DNA of 64,000 nt from Arbacia lixula (taxonomy: Eukaryota > Echinodermata > Echinoidea > Arbacioida > Arbaciidae). The translations under genes were made by a program, and so were the position numbers. Positions 57,658 through 64,000 of this stretch are shown here, piece after piece. The stretch covers positions 6,348,679-6,412,678 of the forward strand of contig OZ022588.1 of NCBI GenBank assembly GCA_963669155.1. Reading direction: 5' to 3'. Below the pieces are notes generated by a model. The model was not told the origin of the DNA, ran no database searches, and saw only the letters and a program-made list of their open reading frames with translations. How positions within the stretch are numbered: the first letter of the stretch is position 1; each line of letters opens with the position of its first letter.

Positions 57658-60600
57658 CCACTTACCCCCACACCGTGCATCTCCATTAGCATGCTCAGGA
57701 GGATTGATATTTGAAATGAAACAACAATCACACAAGATCATGTATAACGTTTCCTAGCAACAGGGTGAGCGGACTGTGAAAGGAGCGTGGAGTGTGCTGT
57801 GTCCACTCATCCATGAGCACATTGTTATTCTATTCCAGAATGGATAATACCTCTTGAATCAAAGATCAACGTAGTATAATGTAAATGTAAATATACATGT
57901 ATATCTATATTGTCTGTCATGGGGAGATAATTTATAGTGATACACCGATTCTGATTGGTTCATATTGGGAGATTCCAAGCCTATCGCATTCCATGATGAT
58001 ACACTGATCGAGAAGTTGGCACGTTACTGGTGCGTGTGTGTCTGTGTGGAACCGTTTACAGACTTTGGTTAGATCGAGTCATAACAAAACATAACATTTC
58101 AGGGTTTTACTCCCATGGTCCAGGTATGTATATTCAGATCGATGATTCACAATACGTCTGCGAAGATCGCGTGATATCACTCCGCGATATACGGTATTAC
58201 ATTTGCAGGTTTACCAGATAGACAAGGTAAAATGAACGTAGTACGACTGTAAGAATGTGTAAATGACATTTGCGCCACCAACGTAATGATCAAATAGGCT
58301 TTCTGGGTGTTTCTTTCCCTTTTCTGAGCGAGAAGTCGGCAAGCTCGCAATTCAAACTAGCCTGTAACTGGTATAACTTACATATAGCGCTGTGTTATGC
58401 ACAAAGAAATAGCATTCTATGCAGCAATAAATTACGCACTTAAATATCATTCCACGAAAAAATTGACCAAGCACAAGAAACTACTCAATAAAATGAAGCA
58501 AAGTTATTACACAAGGGTTTAGACCTATCAGCTTACTTCCGCGTATCAAGAAGGCCTTTACAGGAGTAATCCTTGCTACAATATGGTTGGATGTGAATCA
58601 GCCACATGTACGAGCAAGCATGCTTTTGAGCAGTGTTTGAAACACCAAACCATAATCACACTTTCAGTCGAGTTATTTTGAAAGTACAATGTAAACGAAT
58701 ACCCCTTGGACATTTGTCTAGCATTTGTACGTTAATAGAGTGTGTCTGACTGACGCGATGCTGTGTCAGGTCAGCGGAAAGAAGTGAATCCATCTATATA
58801 ATCTAATCTAATCTATACAGACCCCAGTATGAGCATGCCAAGAAAGGATACATTTAGATCATCAAAGCCAACCCAATCTACCAAGAATTATCCACTGTAG
58901 CTATTGAAGAAGTCTTCGAGAATTTAAACTAGCGATCAAAGGGATTTTCCGTTTCATCTGACTGATCCACTCTTCCCAGGAGCTGCATAGAATGGCGGGA
59001 GATAATGATTATAAAAAGAGGTAAAACTGAGCACGAACATTTTGATATGTGAGATACTTAACGCTTTAAACGCCATTGGAGCATTTCTGCACCAGTTATT
59101 TACAGTTTAAGCGTTGTATTTGGCACAGAATGAGTTAAGCTACTAGAATCAGACATTCACAGTTGAATGAAAATGTGTTAAAAATGTGGACAACTACGTT
59201 TATGCATCGATTTTGAGTATGAAACGGCATATTTGAAGACAAGAACCCAAATACCTCGCGTGAAATTTGGCAAACCGGGGCTTTTGGATTTGGATAAGAC
59301 GATCTCCTAGCATCACTCAAGAGAAAAGATATCCAACCAGTGCATCATCGCTGTGCTCTCATATTTCACTGAGTTTCATTTAATTTCTACATACAACATG
59401 AATACAAATATAGATTTCAAATAAATTTCAACTATACAATGCAAATATATTTCAAATTTACATTCGTACGAAATTCCAAATATACATTTCAGGTTAATAT
59501 CGTTAACATAATACATCAGCACGAAAAGGAACATAAGTAAGCAAAAGCTTGAAAAAACAACTGTACATAACACAATTGTACATCATCATTGTACATCATT
59601 GTACATCATACGAAATAAATATGAAACACAAACCTGAAAAACAACTACGAGAATTATGCATACGAGTTTGTACGAGAAGCCCAATATCACAGGTAGGGCA
59701 ATATAATACAAGCTCGACTTTTCAATAGGTTTCGCCATATTTCACTGTTAATTGTATCTCTTCGTATCTTCAACATGTCATCTTAAGCTCATACAAAAAA
59801 TGAATGAATGTACCTTATATTGAATTTACTTTGCATTCTGCATAATGTGTACATTGCGCTGTTCTGTAATGTAATTTTGTTTGTAATGTGTGAAATATGA
59901 AATAATTACGAAACTGAAATATGACCTCAGGTCAATTTAAATACTCACATAGTAAAATGGGAATTTATTAGATAGTCGACCACATTTCAATCCATTGTCA
60001 TGCAAATATGGCACCAACTATTCAGCTCTGAGAAGGTGGTAAAATAACATTTGACCATGTGCATCTGCTCCTCTGTTGTTCCAGGCACACTTTAAAATGC
60101 CTTTACATACATTATCCAACACATCTTCATGACCAAATCGAAGTCAGCAGTCAAGTAGTATTTACTCAATGGATTGTCCGACCATGTTATTACGAACTGG
60201 TCTACCCAATTAAACATACCCAGATCAAGTATACGAGCTACGCAGCCCGTCTCACCAGTAGGAGAGATGGTAGATGGACGCATTAATCAATTAATTTCAA
60301 TTCATTCATTCATTTCATTTATTTGATATGTACAATAAGAAAAAAATATACAACGTTGAAACATGTTATTAACAAAGGAAATATAAATGAATAGAGACGG
60401 ACTGACAATGACGATTAATAAAAATCGGCACAACATGAGTACTATACAGAATTCATGTGTTAGTATAAACAATGAGAAAAAGGTTTACCCATAAAAGCCT
60501 CAGTGGCTTGGCAAATACACTGTTTTCTTAATGTATTCACAATTTTTGCCATAACTGCGTAGTAACGCGTTATTGCATTCACCTGTATCTAGTCATTCAG

Positions 60601-61235
60601 ATTCAATAGATGGAATGCACTTTTAATCTATTAGTTGTTGCTACTCGGACAAACTTTAGGGTTCCCATCAGTAACGTATGCTTAAACGACGTGAAAACAA
60701 TTTGCAAACATAACGAAAATAGTTACACCGGAGAGCTAAAGCTGTTATTAAAAGCCCCTGTCCCACTATTGCGTGAAGCGTTGCGTGTGACTTGCGAGGA
60801 ACAATTTTCAAGCACGCAGGGTAATTTCTGCGGGCTGACAAGAATTTTGACAGGTTTTGCGTGCTTCTTATCTGCTGGACGCGTGCTAATTACGTTCTAC
60901 TTGCGTGTATTCCGTGTGACCTGCGTGTCAGGCGCGTTGGTGGCGCGCGAGAGCTTCGAAACTGGTCCGTGTTAGTTACGGGCGACATATGAGCGCTGCG
61001 AGTTACCTGCGTTACAGCTGCGTGTTACATGCGTGAGAGTTACCTGCAAGTGTGAGCCTCTCCGAACGTCATCATCTTGGCCGCAGCCGACCCTCAACTA
61101 ACCAACACAAAGGAAGTAACTGACCCGCAAAATACACGTAATTTGCTCGTATTTTTATGCCTCTCTCCACACGCGCAGAAATGACCAGCTACACGGATGT
61201 TGGCAGTATCGACACCGTTCCTTGCCAGTAAAACT
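57385..61235. repeat. segmental duplication, copy B
   Basis: Partner of 47975-53240. It contains an (AAT)n at about 57630-57657 not seen in copy A and lacks the 48.9-50.29 kb segment. Homology ends near 61235 at TTGCCAGTAAA, matching the point after which copy A continues for another 400 bp of the GC-rich element. Confidence 0.85.
60752..61235. mobile_element. GC-rich inverted-repeat element, right part lost
   Basis: The left end AAGCCCCTGTCCCACTATTG is intact. The body matches copy A closely as far as CACCGTTCCTTGCCAGTAAA and then unrelated sequence begins. Together with 52835-53639 it defines both ends of the element. Confidence 0.8.
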
Positions 61236-62170
61236 GTATTAGCCGTGATATGTTCATAAATACTCACTCGTGGCGGCCATTTTGGGAAATGGCGGTTATT
61301 TAGTAGGTCATAGTGGATATCAATACCAGTGCAAAATGTATCTCTACTATTATTTCAAGGTGATAAAACATATTTCAGGACTCGGTGATAGAAAACATGG
61401 TTCATAGGCATGAAAACATACATTCAAATACAACCTGTATTTAAGGCGGGTTCCTCACTTGGAGGTTGTCACCTGTGTCAGGTTTGCAAACCCATAAATC
61501 TACTTTAGGAACGCCCATCTCTTTACCAAACACTATCATGATGATAAAGACAAGAAACAAATTGTAATATGGGAGAAAATGTGGACAAAAGAGGCTCATA
61601 ATGGACACAAGGAACAGACATCCTCAATAAACAGTTTTGCGTGTTAAACATATGGCAGAGAAACAAAAATGTACAAAAAGCTGCTTTGGCTAACATCAAG
61701 GTATGGATTTTATATTACTATAACTTCATATCAAGATAAGCACTGTAATTGATTTTTGCACATCATATAGGACAGATGTTTAGACAGTTTTCTGACAAGT
61801 TTCATCTCGCTAATGAATAAATTATCGGAAATATGAAGGAATGTGTATTACCCTGAAATAAAAATCTTTGAAAAATATGGCAAAAATTTACATTCTTTGC
61901 CCTGAATTGTTATAAAAATCACTACAAAGCCTAACAAATGTGGTACCATCTTGTAGGAAATGTTATCTTCTTTAATATGATACCTCATATGATGTGGAAA
62001 AATGTAACATTCAAATGATATCTTAAATAGTGGTCAATACTACATTTTCACGGCGGCCATTTCTTTCCAGCAGCGTATCGCAAAGGTATTCCACATAGAA
62101 AATATGCGGACTGGTTTCCCATACACATTGATACCAAACAACCTTTTACAACAGCCCATGTCGTGAAAAC
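61236..62170. other. intergenic sequence, no gene recognised
   Basis: AT-rich. GGCGGCCATTT occurs at about 61272 and 62052. No exon or element is recognised. Confidence 0.4.
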
Positions 62171-62530
62171 CTGTCTTGCTCCCAGGGTATCTCATAATGA
62201 TCATGAACCCATTGATCGGATCTTTTTGTGTGGCACACTATGAACGTGGTCTTTTACGCAGACAAAGGTTTAATTAAAAATGGACCCTTTTGTCTGCATA
62301 AATGAACACTGATCAATGCAATATAGCAAAGTAACCACTCACTACCAAGCGACGACGCCAGCTAAGCAACAGCAAGTCACTGATATAAAACAAAACTCTC
62401 TATAATTTCAGTGCCAGTTCACATAAATTCATGAGATTATCAGTTTGGTGTATTCCTTTTTTTTTGTCTGCAGCTGAGTGTTCCATGTCTTCGAAACTGT
62501 AAAGTCTGGGATTGCTGGTTGAGTGGAATT
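62171..62530. repeat. copies of repeats seen at 54.7 and 56.4 kb
   Basis: 62171-62340 matches 54727-54872. 62405-62525 matches the start of the 56.4-kb element (CACATAAATTCATG, CCATGTCTTCGAAA, TCTGGGATTGCTGGTT). Confidence 0.65.
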
Positions 62531-62814
62531 TAAAGGCTCACCAACACTGTAAGTACATTTTATTACAATATTTTTCAAATTAAGCAACTTTCAAAACCAA
62601 TGTGGACATGGTGGAGGGTACGACGAGCTAATCTTACTGTTATATATTGAGTCGTTATTGAAAAGGTCTATTAATATCAGGTAAGTTATTGAACTGTTAT
62701 GAAACCTGTTTGTTTTGCATCTTATAACTGAGTGCAATTGGGTGCTAGTGAAGAGCAGTTTTGACTCTTTTTCCGGAGGTAAACATTCACTACAACGAGA
62801 ATGTCACCATTAAG

Positions 62815-62993
62815 TCATATTTTTTTCCGTCGAGACTCCGGTTTCCAATCCACATTTATGTAGTTATAGACATCTCTGTAGGATGTATGTTCGGGGCCTA
62901 GAATTATGCGACATGCACTGTTTGTAGACGTTTTCAGTCTTGAAAAACTGTGATCCCGGGTGAGTGCTTTATAACACATTGGGGCGCAATATT
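62815..62993 (-). pseudogene. non-LTR retrotransposon reverse-transcriptase relic
   Basis: The minus strand reads EYCAPMCYKALTRDHSFSRL, SACRIILGPEHTSYRDVYN and WKPESRRKKI, the pattern of the last conserved block of CR1/jockey-like reverse transcriptases (EYCAPVW...RLE...RIILG...RR). The upstream part is cut off by the (GAT)n tract and the second relic at 62994-63260. Confidence 0.65.
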
Positions 62994-63260
62994 CCATCAT
63001 CATCATCATCATCATCAGCCGTTTTCTGTCCACTGGACGAGGGCCTCAGTATGTTTGCGCCACAGCTCTCTATCTCCAGCTTTGTAGAACCAATTTTCTG
63101 TTCCCTAGTAATTGTCCAGCTAATCCCTCCATCTTACGCTTTGTCTGCCTCTATTTCTGTTCTCTGTCATCAATATTCCAAAGTGGGTCCTATGTATCTG
63201 AAACATCGTCCTAAGATTACACTTTTTAAATACATATATATCGTGATGCTCGAGGGTTTT
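62994..63260 (-). pseudogene. 3' end of a second LINE, with (GAT)n tail
   Basis: On minus, ENRNRGRQSVRWRD, a stop, LDNYWGTENWFYKAGDREL and WRKHTEALVQWTENG run to a TGA and then a (GAT)n tail. The 'RGR...RW.D...W...A.DR..W' pattern is the usual C-terminal block of RTE-like and related endonuclease/reverse transcriptases. One stop breaks the frame and the 5' part is absent. The (GAT)n tail joins directly to the other relic. Confidence 0.75.
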
Positions 63261-63467
63261 GATCAATGGTGATTTTCAATTGAACATTTCTGGTAGTTCC
63301 CAGACACAAGTACATCTCGTTTTAGACTATGTTGAATTGATACACCAATTATCTTAGCACTGCGCTTCTCAGACATTTGCGACTGGTCTGTCAAGAGCAC
63401 ACTAACAAGTCATCCACGTCGTAAGGAGGACGAACAAAGTGTGATGCTCATGTCTTGCCTCACAACA

Positions 63468-63944
63468 TTATCTTTGTCCCTCTGGGCTGACTTCCACGCT
63501 TATCGGTAAGACGTCGGGTCGCAATCCGGTACGACGAGGCGATACCGTCACCTGCTTGGGTAGCTCCATCGGGCTGTCATTCACAGAAGGTATCTGAAGG
63601 TTTCCTTGTGGGCGACGTATGGTGGTAGTGGCAGCGACATCTGACATTTGTCCCTCTGGGCTGACTTCCACGCTTATCGGCAAGACGTCGGGTTGCAATG
63701 CGGCACGACGAGGCGATACCGTCAGCCTACCTGCTTGGGTTCCTCCATCGAGGTCGTCGTCGTTCTCGTCTCGTTGGGGACAGCTGTCATTCTCAGAAGG
63801 TATCTGAAAATTTGTTTGTGGATGGCGTGTGGTGGTAGTGGCAGCGACATTTGACACTTGTCCCTCTGTCCTGTCTGTGCTGACCTGCACGCTCGTCGGC
63901 AAAACGTCGTGCAGCAATTTTCCACGAGAAGATGGTGTCGCCAT
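63468..63944 (-). CDS. GC-rich repeat-containing ORF, unknown protein
   Basis: 158 codons from ATG at 63942-63944, in a good start context (ACAATGG), with an in-frame TAG 27 bases upstream and a TAA end. The protein holds about two and a half repeats of a unit near 58 residues: DVLPTSVQVS or DVLPISVEVSPEGQ, then VAATTT, RRPQGNLQIPS or RHPQTNFQIPS, then TVSPRR. It is rich in Ser, Thr, Pro and acidic residues, and has no signal peptide or membrane segment. Its GC content is far above the flanks. It could be a whole small protein, a first exon, or part of an unknown element. Ser/Pro repeat tracts of this type suggest a disordered region. No family is recognised. Confidence 0.5.
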   Translation of the reverse strand: MATPSSRGKLLHDVLPTSVQVSTDRTEGQVSNVAATTTTRHPQTNFQIPSENDSCPQRDENDDDLDGGTQAGRLTVSPRRAALQPDVLPISVEVSPEGQMSDVAATTTIRRPQGNLQIPSVNDSPMELPKQVTVSPRRTGLRPDVLPISVEVSPEGQR

Positions 63945-64000
63945 TGTGCCAACGTGTGTAGCTTTCTCCTAGGCCTCTTTCTTGTCGTCTTGTCAGGGAC

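Noticed and set aside
63722-63952. Second minus-strand ORF overlapping 63468-63944
   Set aside because: It lacks the repeat-preserving pattern and is a shifted-frame shadow of the repeat ORF.

Overview
The window looks like intron-rich animal nuclear DNA. It has multi-exon coding sequence with GT-AG splice sites, a TRAF-family immune-signalling gene, and a dense load of DNA-transposon relics (Tc1/mariner, hAT-like and MULE-like), non-LTR retrotransposon tails, tRNA-derived SINEs, an LTR retrotransposon and many (CA)n and poly-G tracts. No bacterial operon, rRNA gene or CRISPR array is visible. The TRAF gene and repeat spectrum fit a marine invertebrate, perhaps an echinoderm or other invertebrate deuterostome, but the species cannot be fixed from sequence alone.

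Layout. 1-3.6 kb: Tc1-derived fold-back element, tRNA-like sequence, short palindromic MITE, and an inverted repeat in the presumed 3' UTR of the main gene. 3.6-32.3 kb (minus strand): one TRAF-like gene, reconstructed here from five phase-compatible exons (RING, two TRAF zinc fingers, long linker, coiled coil, MATH). Its last intron is about 20 kb and is packed with repeats: an LTR element nested inside a mariner-type MITE (5.6-8.2 kb), a 214-bp tandem repeat, a hAT-like element, LINE tails, coding-like relics, and an array of about 1-kb tandem units (17.6-22.2 kb). A partial duplicate of the zinc-finger exon lies about 50 bp downstream of exon 4. The introns between 25.3 and 30 kb hold a MULE-like element and a 5'-truncated LINE.

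32.3-47.9 kb: no convincing host gene. It contains a SINE, CA microsatellites, an 800-bp TIR element, strong palindromes, second copies of elements seen at 15 and 26.8 kb, and an LTR-like, CpG-rich stretch. 48-61.2 kb: a segmental duplication (about 48.0-53.3 kb against 57.4-61.2 kb) whose two copies have lost opposite ends of the same GC-rich inverted-repeat element. 62.7-63.3 kb: two LINE relics, one inserted into the other at a (GAT)n tract. 63.47-63.94 kb (minus): a GC-rich 158-codon ORF with internal amino-acid repeats and a strong start context; it is the best candidate for a second, unknown gene.

The only functional unit I can explain is the TRAF-like adaptor/E3 gene. Nearly everything else is mobile DNA, its relics, or unassigned sequence.
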